NCBI RefSeq assembly: GCF_009852415.1
Contig: NZ_WOXS01000002.1
Span: 5,868,001 to 5,932,000 of the forward strand
DNA length: 64,000 nucleotides
Direction: 5' to 3'
Origin: Streptomyces sp. Tu 3180
GTDB taxonomy: Bacteria > Actinomycetota > Actinomycetes > Streptomycetales > Streptomycetaceae
Shown: positions 54,907-64,000 of the stretch, piece after piece
Numbering within the stretch: the stretch's first letter is position 1
Layout: every line of letters starts with the position of its first letter
Position numbers and translations under genes: made by a program
The notes under the pieces: generated by a model
The model's database searches: none
What the model saw: the letters and a program-made list of their open reading frames with translations, nothing else
Told to the model about the DNA's origin: nothing

Positions 54907-55308
54907 CACCCCAGAGGAACCGTTGAGCCCCGGCCGCGGCCGGCCCTCCCGAAATGCCCGACTCGGCTCCCCCATGCCAGGTCATTCGGAGGCCGGCCGC
55001 GGCCGGCCGTCTTGGTGCGCCCGAGCCGGTGCCGCTCTCGCGGACCCGGCTCGGGCGTCGGCGCGGTTCCCCGGCCGACGGCCGCGGCGCCGGGTGGCGA
55101 AGATTGCGTCACGATAACGGCCGGCACTCCCCGGATCCGGTGGTTCACCGACCCGTAACACATCCGGCGTCTTCGTCACGGCGGCGAAACAACGAGGGGC
55201 TCCCACCGAAACGGCGCTGCGCCAGTCTCGTGGCGCATAACCGGCCCGCCCCTCAATCCGCTCGAGGCTTCGCCCGCACGGGGCCGTACCAACGACGAGG
55301 AGACGCCG
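54907..55308. promoter_or_regulatory. Control region of amtB-glnK-glnD with GlnR box
   Basis: 402 bp without a gene. GTCAC-n6-GAAAC at 55175-55190 is an exact GlnR consensus (gTnAC-n6-GaAAC); a half site GTAAC lies 20 bp upstream at 55155. A weaker GTCAC is at 55108. Consistent with nitrogen control of amtB. Confidence 0.8.
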
Positions 55309-56649
55309 ATGGCACCAGCCATCACCCTGGCCGCAGAGGAGCCCACGCTCTCTGCCGCCAACACAGGGTTCATGCTCATCTGTTCCGCCCTGGTGATGCT
55401 CATGACCCCGGGCCTGGCCTTCTTCTACGGAGGCATGGTCCGCGTCAAGAGCACCCTGAACATGCTGATGATGAGCTTCATCAGCCTGGGGATCGTCACC
55501 GTCCTGTGGGTGCTGTACGGCTTCTCCATGGCGTTCGGCACCGACTCCGGCAGCCTCATCGGCTGGAACTCCGACTGGGTCGGCCTCAGCGACATCGGCC
55601 TGACCGAGCTCTGGGACGGCTACACCATCCCGGTCTTCGTCTTCCTGGTCTTCCAGCTGATGTTCGCCGTCCTCACGCCCGCGCTGATCAGCGGCGCGCT
55701 CGCGGACCGCGTGAAGTTCACCGCGTGGGCGCTGTTCGTCGCCCTGTGGGTCACCGTCGTCTACTTCCCGGTGGCGCACTGGGTCTGGGGCGCCGGCGGC
55801 TGGGCCTTCGAGCTGGGCGTCATCGACTTCGCGGGCGGTACGGCCGTCCACATCAACGCCGGTGCCGCCGCGCTCGGCGTGATCCTGGTCATCGGCAAGC
55901 GGATCGGCTTCAAGAGGGACCCGATGCGCCCGCACAGCCTGCCGCTGGTCATGCTCGGCGCGGGGCTCCTGTGGTTCGGCTGGTTCGGCTTCAACGCCGG
56001 CTCGTGGCTCGGCAACGACGACGGCGTCGGCGCGCTGATGTTCGTCAACACCCAGGTCGCCACCGGCGCGGCCGTCCTCGGCTGGCTCGCCTACGAGAAG
56101 ATCCGCCACGGCGCGTTCACCACGCTGGGCGCCGCCTCCGGCGCGGTCGCCGGCCTGGTCGCCATCACCCCGGCCGGCGGCGCGGTCTCCCCGCTCGGCG
56201 CGATCGCGATCGGCGTCATCGCCGGTGTGCTGTGCGCCATGGCCGTCGGCCTGAAGTACCGGTTCGGCTACGACGACTCCCTCGACGTCGTCGGCGTCCA
56301 CCTCGTCGGCGGCATCCTCGGCTCCCTGCTCGTCGGCTTCTTCGCCACCGGCAAGGGCCAGTCCGACGTGGCGGGCCTCTTCTACGGCGGCGGCCTCGAC
56401 CAGTTCTGGAAGCAGTGCGCCGGTGTCTTCGGCGTCCTCGCCTACTCCCTGGTCGTCTCCGCGGTCCTGGCCCTCGTCCTCGACAAGACGATCGGTATGC
56501 GAGTCTCCGAGGACGACGAGGTGGCCGGCATCGACCAGGCCGAGCACGCCGAGACCGCATACGACTTCAGCGGTGCCGGCGGCGGCGCGGCCCGCACCGC
56601 AGCCGTCGCCCCCGCAGCCCCGGCCGAGAGCAAGAAGGTGGACGCATGA
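55309..56649 (+). CDS. amtB: Ammonium transporter
   Basis: 446 residues, ATG start with GAGGAG upstream. Trimeric Amt channel with ~11 TM helices: FFYGGMVRVKSTLNMLM, FAVLTPALISGALADRVKF, DFAGGTAVHINAGAAALG, GVHLVGGILGSLLVGFFA with the His gate residues. Starts the amtB-glnK-glnD operon; glnK overlaps by 4 nt (ATGA). Expected to be blocked by GlnK when nitrogen is plentiful. Confidence 0.96.
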   Translation: MAPAITLAAEEPTLSAANTGFMLICSALVMLMTPGLAFFYGGMVRVKSTLNMLMMSFISLGIVTVLWVLYGFSMAFGTDSGSLIGWNSDWVGLSDIGLTELWDGYTIPVFVFLVFQLMFAVLTPALISGALADRVKFTAWALFVALWVTVVYFPVAHWVWGAGGWAFELGVIDFAGGTAVHINAGAAALGVILVIGKRIGFKRDPMRPHSLPLVMLGAGLLWFGWFGFNAGSWLGNDDGVGALMFVNTQVATGAAVLGWLAYEKIRHGAFTTLGAASGAVAGLVAITPAGGAVSPLGAIAIGVIAGVLCAMAVGLKYRFGYDDSLDVVGVHLVGGILGSLLVGFFATGKGQSDVAGLFYGGGLDQFWKQCAGVFGVLAYSLVVSAVLALVLDKTIGMRVSEDDEVAGIDQAEHAETAYDFSGAGGGAARTAAVAPAAPAESKKVDA

Positions 56650-56984
56650 AGCTCATCACCGCCGTCGTGAAGCCGCACCGGCTCGACGAGATCAAGGAGG
56701 CCCTGCAGGCCTTCGGAGTGCACGGTCTGACCGTCACCGAGGCCAGCGGCTACGGCCGCCAGCGCGGCCACACCGAGGTCTACCGCGGGGCCGAGTACAC
56801 CGTCGACCTGGTGCCCAAGATCCGCATCGAGGTCCTGGTCGAGGACGACGACGCCGAACAGCTCATCGACGTCGTCGTCAAGGCGGCCCGCACCGGCAAG
56901 ATCGGTGACGGCAAGGTCTGGTCGATCCCGGTCGAGACGGCCGTACGGGTCCGCACCGGCGAGCGCGGCCCGGACGCGCTCTGA
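56646..56984 (+). CDS. glnK: Nitrogen regulatory protein PII (GlnK)
   Basis: 112 residues, ATG overlapping the amtB stop. T-loop RGHTEVYRGAEYTVDLVPK contains Tyr51 (and Tyr46), the site adenylylated by GlnD in streptomycetes. B-loop TGKIGDGKVW. Canonical length. Binds AmtB and 2-oxoglutarate/ATP. Confidence 0.97.
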   Translation: MKLITAVVKPHRLDEIKEALQAFGVHGLTVTEASGYGRQRGHTEVYRGAEYTVDLVPKIRIEVLVEDDDAEQLIDVVVKAARTGKIGDGKVWSIPVETAVRVRTGERGPDAL

Positions 56985-57012
56985 CGGCAGGCCGAGGAAG
57001 AAGGAGTCGCCG

Positions 57013-59466
57013 GTGACGGGTACGGACATGCACGACGAGGCGAAGGACTCGGGACCCGGCGGCTACGCGGCGGCCCGGCTGCACCTCCTCACCGAGGGGG
57101 CGCGGTCCGGGCCGCCGCGCCGTGCCGCCCTCGCGGACCTCACGGACACATGGCTCGGCGGGCTGTTCGCCGCGGGCACGCGGGAGACGCGCGGGATCTC
57201 CCTGGTCGCCGTCGGGGGCTACGGGCGGGCGGAGCTCTCCCCGCGCAGCGACCTCGACCTGCTCCTGCTGCACGACGGCGGCGACCCCGAGGCGGTCGCC
57301 GCCCTCGCCGACCGGCTCTGGTACCCCGTCTGGGACCTGGGCCTCACGCTCGACCACTCCGTGCGCACCCCGGGGGAGGCCCGCAGGACCGCGGGCGAGG
57401 ACCTGAAGGTCCAGCTCGGACTGCTCGACGCCCGGCACATCGCCGGAGACCTCGGCCTGACCGCCGCCCTGCGCACGGCGATGCTGGCCGACTGGCGCAA
57501 CCAGGCACCGAAACGGCTCCCCGAACTCAGGGAACTGTGCGCCGAACGCGCCGAACGCCAGGGCGAGCTGCAGTACCTCCTGGAACCCGACCTCAAGGAG
57601 GCGCGCGGCGGACTGCGCGACGCCACCGCGCTGCGCGCCGTCGCCGCCTCCTGGCTCGCCGACGCCCCGCGCGAGGGCCTCGCCGAGGCCCGCCGCCGGC
57701 TCCTCGACGTACGGGACGCACTGCACCTGGCGACCGGCCGCGCGACCGACCGGCTCGCGCTCCAGGAACAGGACCAGGTGGCGTCCGAGCTGGGGCTGCT
57801 CGACGCCGACGCACTGCTGCGGCAGGTGTACGAGGCGGCCCGCGTCATCGCGTACGCCGGTGACGTCACCTGGCGCGAGGTGGGCCGTGTCCTGCGCTCC
57901 CGGGCCGTGCGGCCCAGGCTGCGCGCCATGCTGGGCGGCGGGAAGGCGGCCGCCGAGCGCTCCCCGCTGGCCGAGGGGGTCGTCGAGCAGGACGGCGAGG
58001 TGGTGCTCGCCCGCGCCGCACGCCCCGACCGCGACCCCGTGCTCCCGCTGCGCGCGGCGGCCGCCGCCGCACAGGCCGGGCTCCCGCTCTCCCCGCACGC
58101 CGTACGGCGCATGGCGGCCGCGGCGCGCCCGCTGCCCACGCCCTGGCCCGCCGAGGCGCGCGAACAGCTGGTGACCCTGCTGGGCTCCGGCCGCCCCACC
58201 GTCGAGGTCTGGGAGGCACTGGAGGCCGAGGGCCTGATCACCCTCCTGCTGCCCGACTGGGAGCGGGTGCGCTGCCGGCCGCAGCGCAACGCCGTGCACC
58301 TGTGGACCGTCGACCGGCACCTCGTCGAGACCGCCGTGCGCGCCGCCGGGCTCACCCGCCGGGTGGGCCGCCCCGACCTGCTGCTGGTCGCCGCGCTGCT
58401 GCACGACATCGGCAAGGGATGGCCCGGCGACCACTCGGTGGCCGGCGAGGTCATCGCCAGGGACGTGGCCGCCCGCATCGGCTTCGACCACCACGACGTC
58501 ACGGTGGTCGCCGCCCTCGTACGCCACCACCTGCTGCTCGTGGAGACCGCCACCCGGCGCGACCTGGACGACCCGGCGACCGTGCGCGCGGTCGCCGAGG
58601 CCGTCGGCTCCCAGGGCACCCTGGAACTGCTGCACGCCCTGACCGAGGCCGACGCGCTCGCCACCGGCCCCGCCGCCTGGTCGTCCTGGCGCGCCGCACT
58701 GGTCGCCGACCTGGTGAAACGGGTCTCGGCGGTGCTCGCGGGGGACGCCCCCGCCGTCCCCGAGGAGGCCGCGCCCACCGCCGAGCAGGAGCGCCTCGCG
58801 CTCGAGGCGGTCGCCACCGGAGGCCCGGTGCTGGCCCTGCGGGCGCGCACCGAGCCGCCCGCCGAGCGGCAGGAGCCCTCCGGCGACCCGGAGCCGCTGG
58901 GCGTGGAGCTGCTCGTCGCCGTTCCCGACCAGCCGGGCGTGCTGCCCGCGGTGGCGGGGGTGCTCGCCCTGCACCGGCTGACCGTGCGGACCGCCGAGCT
59001 GCGGGCGGTGGACCTCCCGGACGGCCTCGACGGATCCGTGCTGCTGCTGGACTGGCGCGTCGCCGCCCAGTACGGCTCCCTGCCCCAGGCCGCCCGGCTG
59101 CGCGCGGACCTCGTACGCGCCCTGGACGGCACCCTGGACGTCGCCGGCCGCCTCGCCGAACGGGACGCCGCCCACCCCCGGCGCCGGGGCGTGGTCGCCC
59201 CACCGCCGCGCGTCACGGTCGCCCCGGCCGCCTCCCGGCACGCCACCGTGATCGAGGTCCGGGCCCAGGACGCGCCGGGGCTGCTGTTCCGGATCGGGCG
59301 GGCGCTGGAGGACACGGGGGTGCGGGTGCGCAGCGCGCACGCGAGCACCCTGGGCGCGAACGCCGTGGACGCCTTCTACGTCACCGACGCGCAGGAGGGC
59401 GCGCCCCTTCCCGGGGAGGAGGCCGCGGCGGTGGCGCGGAAGCTGGAGGAGACCCTGCGTGGGTGA
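57013..59466 (+). CDS. glnD: PII uridylyl/adenylyltransferase GlnD
   Basis: 817 residues from GTG 57013 (AAGGAG 6 nt upstream). Modifies GlnK in response to glutamine; in S. coelicolor the activity is adenylylation. Nucleotidyltransferase GGYGRAELSPRSDLDLLL, HD demodification domain HDIGKGWPGDHSVAGEVIAR, and two ACT domains in the last ~200 residues (PDQPGVLPAVAGVLALHRL; APGLLFRIGRALEDTGVRV). 28 nt downstream of glnK. Confidence 0.95.
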   Translation: MTGTDMHDEAKDSGPGGYAAARLHLLTEGARSGPPRRAALADLTDTWLGGLFAAGTRETRGISLVAVGGYGRAELSPRSDLDLLLLHDGGDPEAVAALADRLWYPVWDLGLTLDHSVRTPGEARRTAGEDLKVQLGLLDARHIAGDLGLTAALRTAMLADWRNQAPKRLPELRELCAERAERQGELQYLLEPDLKEARGGLRDATALRAVAASWLADAPREGLAEARRRLLDVRDALHLATGRATDRLALQEQDQVASELGLLDADALLRQVYEAARVIAYAGDVTWREVGRVLRSRAVRPRLRAMLGGGKAAAERSPLAEGVVEQDGEVVLARAARPDRDPVLPLRAAAAAAQAGLPLSPHAVRRMAAAARPLPTPWPAEAREQLVTLLGSGRPTVEVWEALEAEGLITLLLPDWERVRCRPQRNAVHLWTVDRHLVETAVRAAGLTRRVGRPDLLLVAALLHDIGKGWPGDHSVAGEVIARDVAARIGFDHHDVTVVAALVRHHLLLVETATRRDLDDPATVRAVAEAVGSQGTLELLHALTEADALATGPAAWSSWRAALVADLVKRVSAVLAGDAPAVPEEAAPTAEQERLALEAVATGGPVLALRARTEPPAERQEPSGDPEPLGVELLVAVPDQPGVLPAVAGVLALHRLTVRTAELRAVDLPDGLDGSVLLLDWRVAAQYGSLPQAARLRADLVRALDGTLDVAGRLAERDAAHPRRRGVVAPPPRVTVAPAASRHATVIEVRAQDAPGLLFRIGRALEDTGVRVRSAHASTLGANAVDAFYVTDAQEGAPLPGEEAAAVARKLEETLRG

Positions 59467-59549
59467 GGACACTCCGGCGACTTGCCCGGCCGGGATACCC
59501 TGGAGGGCGATTCCCTAGCCTGTCACCGACTCCGAGGACCGACGCCGCC

Positions 59550-61100
59550 GTGTTCGATACTCTCTCCGATCGCCTTTCAGCGACCTTCAAGAACTTGCGC
59601 GGCAAGGGGCGCCTGAGCGAAGCGGACATCGACGCCACGGCGCGTGAGATCCGCATCGCCCTCCTTGAAGCGGATGTGGCCCTTCCGGTCGTCCGCGCGT
59701 TCATCAAGAACGTCAAGGAGCGCGCGCTCGGCGCCGAGGTCTCCAAGGCGCTCAACCCGGCCCAGCAGGTCCTCAAGATCGTCAACGAGGAACTGGTCAC
59801 CATCCTCGGCGGCGAGACCCGGCGGCTGCGCTTCGCCAAGCAGCCGCCGACCGTGATCATGCTGGCCGGTCTGCAGGGTGCCGGTAAGACCACCCTCGCG
59901 GGCAAGCTCGGCAAGTGGCTCAAGGACCAGGGGCACTCCCCGGTGCTGGTCGCCGCCGACCTCCAGCGCCCGAACGCGGTCAACCAGCTCAGCGTCGTCG
60001 CCGAGCGCGCGGGCGTCGCCGTCTACGCGCCCGAGCCGGGCAACGGCGTGGGCGACCCGGTGAAGGTCGCCAAGGACTCCATCGACTTCGCGCGGACCAA
60101 GGTCCACGACATCGTGATCGTGGACACCGCCGGCCGCCTGGGCATCGACCAGGAGATGATGCAGCAGGCCGCGGACATCCGGGACGCGGTCTCGCCCGAC
60201 GAGATCCTGTTCGTCGTCGACGCGATGATCGGTCAGGACGCCGTCAACACCGCCGAGGCCTTCCGCGACGGCGTCGGCTTCGACGGCGTGGTGCTCTCCA
60301 AGCTCGACGGCGACGCGCGCGGTGGTGCCGCCCTGTCGATCCGCCAGGTCACCGGCAAGCCGATCATGTTCGCGTCGAACGGTGAGAAGCTCGACGACTT
60401 CGACGCCTTCCACCCGGACCGGATGGCCTCCCGCATCCTCGACATGGGTGACCTGCTCACCCTGATCGAGCAGGCGGAGAAGACGTTCAGCCAGGAAGAG
60501 GCCGAGAGGATGGCCTCCAAGCTGGCGTCGAAGAAGGGCCAGGACTTCACCCTGGACGACTTCCTGGCCCAGATGGAGCAGGTCAGGAAGATGGGCTCCA
60601 TCTCCAAGCTGCTCGGCATGCTCCCCGGCATGGGCCAGATCAAGGACCAGATCAACAACCTCGACGAGCGCGACGTCGACCGCACCGCCGCCATCATCAA
60701 GTCGATGACCCCCGGCGAGCGCCAGGACCCGACGATCATCAACGGCTCCCGCCGCGCCCGTATCGCCAAGGGCTCCGGTGTCGAGGTCAGCGCGGTGAAG
60801 AACCTGGTCGAGCGGTTCTTCGAGGCCCGCAAGATGATGTCCCGCATGGCCCAGGGCGGCGGCATGCCGGGGATGCCCGGGATGCCGGGCATGGGCGGGG
60901 GTCCGGGCCGGACGAAGAAGAAGCAGAAGCAGGCCAAGGGCAAGCAGCGCTCCGGCAACCCGATGAAGCGCAGGCAGCAGGAGCAGGAGGCCGCCGCGCG
61001 CCGCGCCGCCGCCGCGGAGGGCGGCAACGCCTTCGGGCTGCCCCAGCAGGGCGGCAAGGACTTCGAGCTCCCCGACGAGTTCAAGAAGTTCATGGGCTGA
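59550..61100 (+). CDS. ffh: Signal recognition particle protein Ffh
   Basis: 516 residues, GTG start. Binds 4.5S RNA and signal peptides and docks with FtsY. N domain (FDTLSDRLSATFKNLRG), G domain GLQGAGKTTLAGKLGKW, ADLQRPNAVNQL, DTAGRLGID, SKLDGDARGGAALS, then the M domain with SGVEVSAVKNLVERFFEARK and Met/Gly-rich MPGMPGMPGMGG, and a Lys/Gln/Ala tail. Its 3' end is followed by a long stem. Confidence 0.97.
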   Translation: MFDTLSDRLSATFKNLRGKGRLSEADIDATAREIRIALLEADVALPVVRAFIKNVKERALGAEVSKALNPAQQVLKIVNEELVTILGGETRRLRFAKQPPTVIMLAGLQGAGKTTLAGKLGKWLKDQGHSPVLVAADLQRPNAVNQLSVVAERAGVAVYAPEPGNGVGDPVKVAKDSIDFARTKVHDIVIVDTAGRLGIDQEMMQQAADIRDAVSPDEILFVVDAMIGQDAVNTAEAFRDGVGFDGVVLSKLDGDARGGAALSIRQVTGKPIMFASNGEKLDDFDAFHPDRMASRILDMGDLLTLIEQAEKTFSQEEAERMASKLASKKGQDFTLDDFLAQMEQVRKMGSISKLLGMLPGMGQIKDQINNLDERDVDRTAAIIKSMTPGERQDPTIINGSRRARIAKGSGVEVSAVKNLVERFFEARKMMSRMAQGGGMPGMPGMPGMGGGPGRTKKKQKQAKGKQRSGNPMKRRQQEQEAAARRAAAAEGGNAFGLPQQGGKDFELPDEFKKFMG

Positions 61101-61110
61101 CGCCCTCACC

Positions 61111-61163
61111 GGACACGCCACCGGGGCGCCCCCTCGCACAGGGGGCGCCCCGGTGGCGTGTCC
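61111..61163. terminator. Bidirectional terminator between ffh and the methyltransferase
   Basis: Perfect 23-bp stem (61111-61133 with 61141-61163), 7-nt loop TCGCACA; the strongest hairpin in the window. Confidence 0.9.
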
Positions 61164-61190
61164 GGCGGGATCAGTTCGCCGGCGCCGGCC

Positions 61191-62045
61191 TCACGGTGTC
61201 CGGGCGATCAGGTACCGGAACACGTTCGGCATCCACACGGTGCCGTCCTGCCGCTGGTGCGGGTGGAGCGCCTCCGCCAGCTCCTTGTCCACCTGCGCCT
61301 GGTCCGTGGCGGTGATCGCCGGGTCGAACAGCCCCGTCGACTTCAGGCCCCGCACCGCGCTGTCCACGTCGGCGTAGCCGAAGGGGCAGGCCACCCGCCC
61401 GGAGCCGTCCGGCCTCAGGCCCGCCCGCTGGGCGACCTGCTCCAGCTCGTCGCGGTGCGCGGGGCGCCAGGTCCCCGCGGCGCGCAGCGGCTCCGCCAGC
61501 TTGGTGGCCACCCGGAGCACGGACGCCGTGGTGCACCGCTCCGGCGGACCCCAGCCGGCCAGCACCACGGCCGCTCCGCGCCCGGCGAGCGGCATCGCCT
61601 CGGCGAGCTGCTCGCCCAGCCCCTCCGCGTCCCCCGCGAGACAGCCGATCGGCTCGAAGGCGGTCAGCACGGTGTACGGGGGCGCGTCCGCGCGAGCCGT
61701 GTCCGCGGGGGAGCCGTCCACGATCCGGACGTCCGTACGCGCGCGCGTCTCCCGCCCGTCGGGCAGCAGCCGCTCCCGGGCGAGCGCCAGCCGGTCGGCG
61801 GAGGTGTCGACACCGGTGACCGCGGCACCGCGCGAGGCGGCCAGCAGCAGGGCCAGTCCGGAGCCGCAGCCGAGGCCGAGCAGGCGTGTCGCGGGACCCA
61901 CGTCCAGTCGCTCGTAGACGGCCTCGAAGAGCGGTACGAGCATCCGCTCCTGTATCTCGGACCAGTCACGCGCGCGTGCACGCAGGTCCACCCGGGGGGT
62001 GGCCCCCGGGTGAGGCAGGTGCTGCCGCACGAGCGTAGGTGTCAT
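61191..62045 (-). CDS. SAM-dependent methyltransferase, class I
   Basis: 284 residues from ATG 62045. Motif I LLGLGCGSGLALLLA (Gly where Asp is usual), GVDTSADRLALARERL for the ribose-binding acidic strand, VDGSPADTARADAPPYTVLT. The N-terminal 40 residues and the C-terminal half are characteristic of a Streptomyces family found beside ffh; substrate unknown. Separated from ffh by the shared terminator, so convergent and independent. Confidence 0.8.
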   Translation of the reverse strand: MTPTLVRQHLPHPGATPRVDLRARARDWSEIQERMLVPLFEAVYERLDVGPATRLLGLGCGSGLALLLAASRGAAVTGVDTSADRLALARERLLPDGRETRARTDVRIVDGSPADTARADAPPYTVLTAFEPIGCLAGDAEGLGEQLAEAMPLAGRGAAVVLAGWGPPERCTTASVLRVATKLAEPLRAAGTWRPAHRDELEQVAQRAGLRPDGSGRVACPFGYADVDSAVRGLKSTGLFDPAITATDQAQVDKELAEALHPHQRQDGTVWMPNVFRYLIARTP

Positions 62046-62634
62046 AGGTAAGCGCCCCAATCAGCCGAGAGTTGCCGCAGTGCCCGATTCCCTGGCCCCC
62101 GTGCAGTGCGCTCGCACTTCCCCCGTATGCCAGGAAACTGCGCCCTCGACGTGTCGTCCAGTGGAAGGAGGCGACGGTTTGGTGGTTGCTCGTGCCAGTG
62201 GCAAGAATTCACCTCCCGGTAATCCGGGACCGCGCGATCCCGCCGGGGAAGGGGCGGGCCGGTGCGGGGCGCCGCCGAGGTGCCCGGTAACGTCGCGGCC
62301 GGAGCGCGTGCCGGCCGGGCCGGGCGCTTCCGTCGCGAGGGCGACCGAAAACGCCTCTTGCGCACCGGCGGATCCCCGGCGCACCGGCGCGCGGACACCG
62401 CGTACGCGCCGGGGTGGGGGAGCGGCTCGTGAGGGCCTCGTTTGAGGGTGACGGCGGGAGACGGGTGGGCGTACGTCAGACTACGCACCACCTTGCGGTG
62501 AGCTGCGAGGCTTCTCCGCAGATCAGCGCACCCGCCCTCGTCGGGACGCATCAGCGGCAACTGACGGGTACGTGCAAATTATTTGGGATGCCCCGGAATC
62601 GGAACACGGAGGCACCCAGGCTCGTTGTCATTAC
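62046..62634. other. Spacer between methyltransferase and SprT-like gene
   Basis: 589 bp. Long open frames on both strands look like GC-driven shadows; none begins with a credible RBS. A small inverted repeat TGCCA-g-TGGCA lies near 62193-62203. I see nothing else. Confidence 0.5.
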
Positions 62635-63234
62635 GTGAGCACGACACAGACACCACCTGTCCTCGCCGCAGAGCTGGCACAGGCGTGGGCCGACATCCAG
62701 CGGTACCACCCCGAGCTGCCCGATCTTGCCGCGCCCGAGTCCCTGATCGGGGAGTCGTCGTCCGCATGCGGTCACGAACTCTCCTTCGAACGACTGCTGC
62801 ACGAGGCAGTCCACGGCGTCGCCGCCGCGCGCGGCGTGCGCGACACATCCCGCGCCGGCCGCTACCACAACCGCAGATTCCTCGCCATCGCCGAGGAGCT
62901 GGGCCTGGACCACCCCGAGGAGCCGCACCCCAGCAGCGGCTTCTCCCTGGTCACGCTCACTCCCGAGGCGAAGCGCCGCTACCGCCCGACGATCGAACGC
63001 CTCCAGCGCGCCCTGAAGGCCCACTCCGCGGCGACCGCGGGCGACACCGCCCGCAGCTTCCGCGGCCCGGCCGCCCGGCACGGCTCCTCCGGCGGCGGCG
63101 TCCGGGTCAAGGCCGTCTGCGACTGCGGCCGCAACGTCCGCGTCGTCCCGTCGGTGCTGGCCCAGGCCCCCATCGTCTGCGGCGGCTGCGGCAAGCCCTT
63201 CCGCATCCCGGAGGTCGTGGGGGCGGCGAGCTGA
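62635..63234 (+). CDS. SprT-like zinc metalloprotease-fold protein
   Basis: 199 residues from GTG 62635; the frame opens at 62572 without conservation. HEAVH (His56-His60) is an HEXXH metal site with a downstream His in RYHNRRFLAIAEELGL. The C-terminus holds a four-Cys zinc ribbon (CDCG...VCGGCG) as in SprT/Spartan proteins, linked to DNA-protein crosslink repair in eukaryotes. Bacterial function uncertain. It sits between the ffh block and rpsP. Confidence 0.75.
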   Translation: MSTTQTPPVLAAELAQAWADIQRYHPELPDLAAPESLIGESSSACGHELSFERLLHEAVHGVAAARGVRDTSRAGRYHNRRFLAIAEELGLDHPEEPHPSSGFSLVTLTPEAKRRYRPTIERLQRALKAHSAATAGDTARSFRGPAARHGSSGGGVRVKAVCDCGRNVRVVPSVLAQAPIVCGGCGKPFRIPEVVGAAS

Positions 63235-63628
63235 CCGAGTCCGGCATTTCGTGGATGCCGGAAAAGGGAAGCCGCCGGCCGCACCGCGGCCGCGGGCGGT
63301 CGTGCCTCCCCCGGGTTCTTCGGGCGGGGGGTGCCTCAGGGCGACGGGGACGCCCCGGTCCGAGCGCAACCGGGCGCTCGGGGCAGGGCGGGCGCCGGGG
63401 GCACCCCCTGCTCGAAGGGCCCGGGGGAGGCGCCTCGCGCCCGCCTTCCGCATGCCCCGCGGTCCGACGCGCCCCGCGGGGTGTGGCACAATGGCTAGCT
63501 GTACTCGACAGCCGCACAGGACCCCTCTCTCCTCCGGCTGACGCGTCCATCGGGCACTCGGGTACCGCAACCCCACGCGGCTTCTCTCGCCGTGCCCAAC
63601 CACGTCAAATCCAGGAGAACCCACTCCC
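63235..63628. promoter_or_regulatory. Leader region of rpsP
   Basis: 394 bp, GC-rich, no gene. It must hold the rpsP promoter; the best -10-like string is CACAAT near 63487. The rpsP RBS is AGGAGA at 63613-63618. Confidence 0.4.
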
Positions 63629-64000
63629 GTGGCAGTCAAGATCAAGCTGAAGCGTCTGGGCAAGATCCGTTCGCCTCACTACCGCATCGTCGTCGCCGAC
63701 TCCCGTACCCGCCGTGACGGCCGGGCCATCGAGGAGATCGGCAAGTACCACCCGACGTACAACCCGTCGGTGATGGAGGTCGACAGCGAGCGTGTGGCGT
63801 ACTGGCTCGGTGTCGGCGCCCAGCCGACCGAGCCCGTGCTCGCCATCCTGAAGAAGACCGGCGACTGGCAGAAGTTCAAGGGCGAGCCCGCCCCGGCTCC
63901 GCTGCTGCAGCAGGCCGAGAAGCCCGCCCGCCCGTCGTTCGAGGCGCTCGGCGGCGAGGACGAGGGCAAGGGTGAGGCGATCACCCAGAAGAAGAAGGCT
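63629..64000 (+). CDS. rpsP: 30S ribosomal protein S16 (3' end beyond window)
   Basis: First 124 codons, GTG start 11 nt after AGGAGA. MAVKIKLKRLGKIRSPHYRI and VADSRTRRDGRAIEEIGKYH are diagnostic. An acidic/Lys tail (EALGGEDEGKGEAITQKKKA) begins, as in actinobacterial S16, which runs to ~139 residues. Cut by the window edge. Confidence 0.97.
   Translation, partial: MAVKIKLKRLGKIRSPHYRIVVADSRTRRDGRAIEEIGKYHPTYNPSVMEVDSERVAYWLGVGAQPTEPVLAILKKTGDWQKFKGEPAPAPLLQQAEKPARPSFEALGGEDEGKGEAITQKKKA

Noticed and set aside
62046..62634. Possible small ORFs on both strands
   Set aside because: No RBS, no protein-like composition, and the frames overlap each other antisense.

Overview
The window is chromosomal DNA of a Streptomyces (or very close relative). 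The evidence is the very high G+C with strong third-position bias, frequent GTG starts, two complete conservons (cvnA-B-C-D), an absB-type RNase III, nsdA, an ndgR-type IclR regulator next to leuCD, and a HupS-type HU protein with a lysine-rich tail. The gene order from accB to rpsP matches, as far as I remember it, the core arm of S. coelicolor around gltX, smc and ffh. I see no prophage, plasmid, CRISPR array or biosynthetic cluster. The only clear mobile-DNA trace is a decayed integrase tail near 42.5-42.8 kb.

Layout. 0.1-4.4 kb: a family-8 polysaccharide lyase, then accB-accE (acyl-CoA carboxylase). 4.5-15.1 kb: two tandem conservons on the minus strand. Each encodes a membrane histidine-kinase-like sensor, a roadblock protein, a DUF742 protein and a small GTPase. 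15.7-19.9 kb: a small repeat-containing peptide, a fumarylacetoacetase-fold enzyme, gltX, a HAD phosphatase and five tRNAs (Gln-Glu-Glu-Gln-Glu). 20.1-24.7 kb: ndgR divergent from leuCD, a small conserved gene, hupS and a frameshifted small gene. 24.7-31.4 kb: cofC, plsC-gpsA-ddlA, a lipoprotein, an Lrp-like RAM protein, thiL-thiD. 31.6-41.6 kb: rpmB, fakA-like, recG-rsmD-coaD, a coiled-coil protein, DUF177-rpmF-rnc-mutM. 41.5-45.1 kb: an accessory patch with an HxlR regulator and its palindrome, a small secreted protein, the integrase relic, a CAP-domain membrane protein, acylphosphatase and a small coiled-coil protein. 45.4-64 kb: smc, glcP, ftsY, a prim-pol protein, nsdA, amtB-glnK-glnD with a GlnR box, ffh, a methyltransferase, a SprT-like protein and the 5' part of rpsP.

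Several units make functional sense together. A GluRS that in actinobacteria normally charges both tRNA-Glu and tRNA-Gln lies beside a cluster of exactly those tRNAs. AmtB, GlnK and GlnD form one nitrogen-sensing operon. FtsY and Ffh, the SRP receptor and SRP protein, sit 7 kb apart. PlsC-GpsA and AccBE feed lipid synthesis.

The most notable observations are: a 350-bp block identical between the two cvnD genes (gene conversion); a palindromic insertion that disrupts the start of gltX; a one-base frameshift in a small conserved gene; an in-frame decayed duplication of the start of the HAD gene; tandem duplications across the stop codons of hupS and thiD; a perfect palindrome in front of the HxlR gene and another between ndgR and leuC; a lyase with an intact active site but no export signal; and an uncharacterised 62-residue peptide with a repeated ANPRRT motif. 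All identities come from reading the sequence; no search was run.
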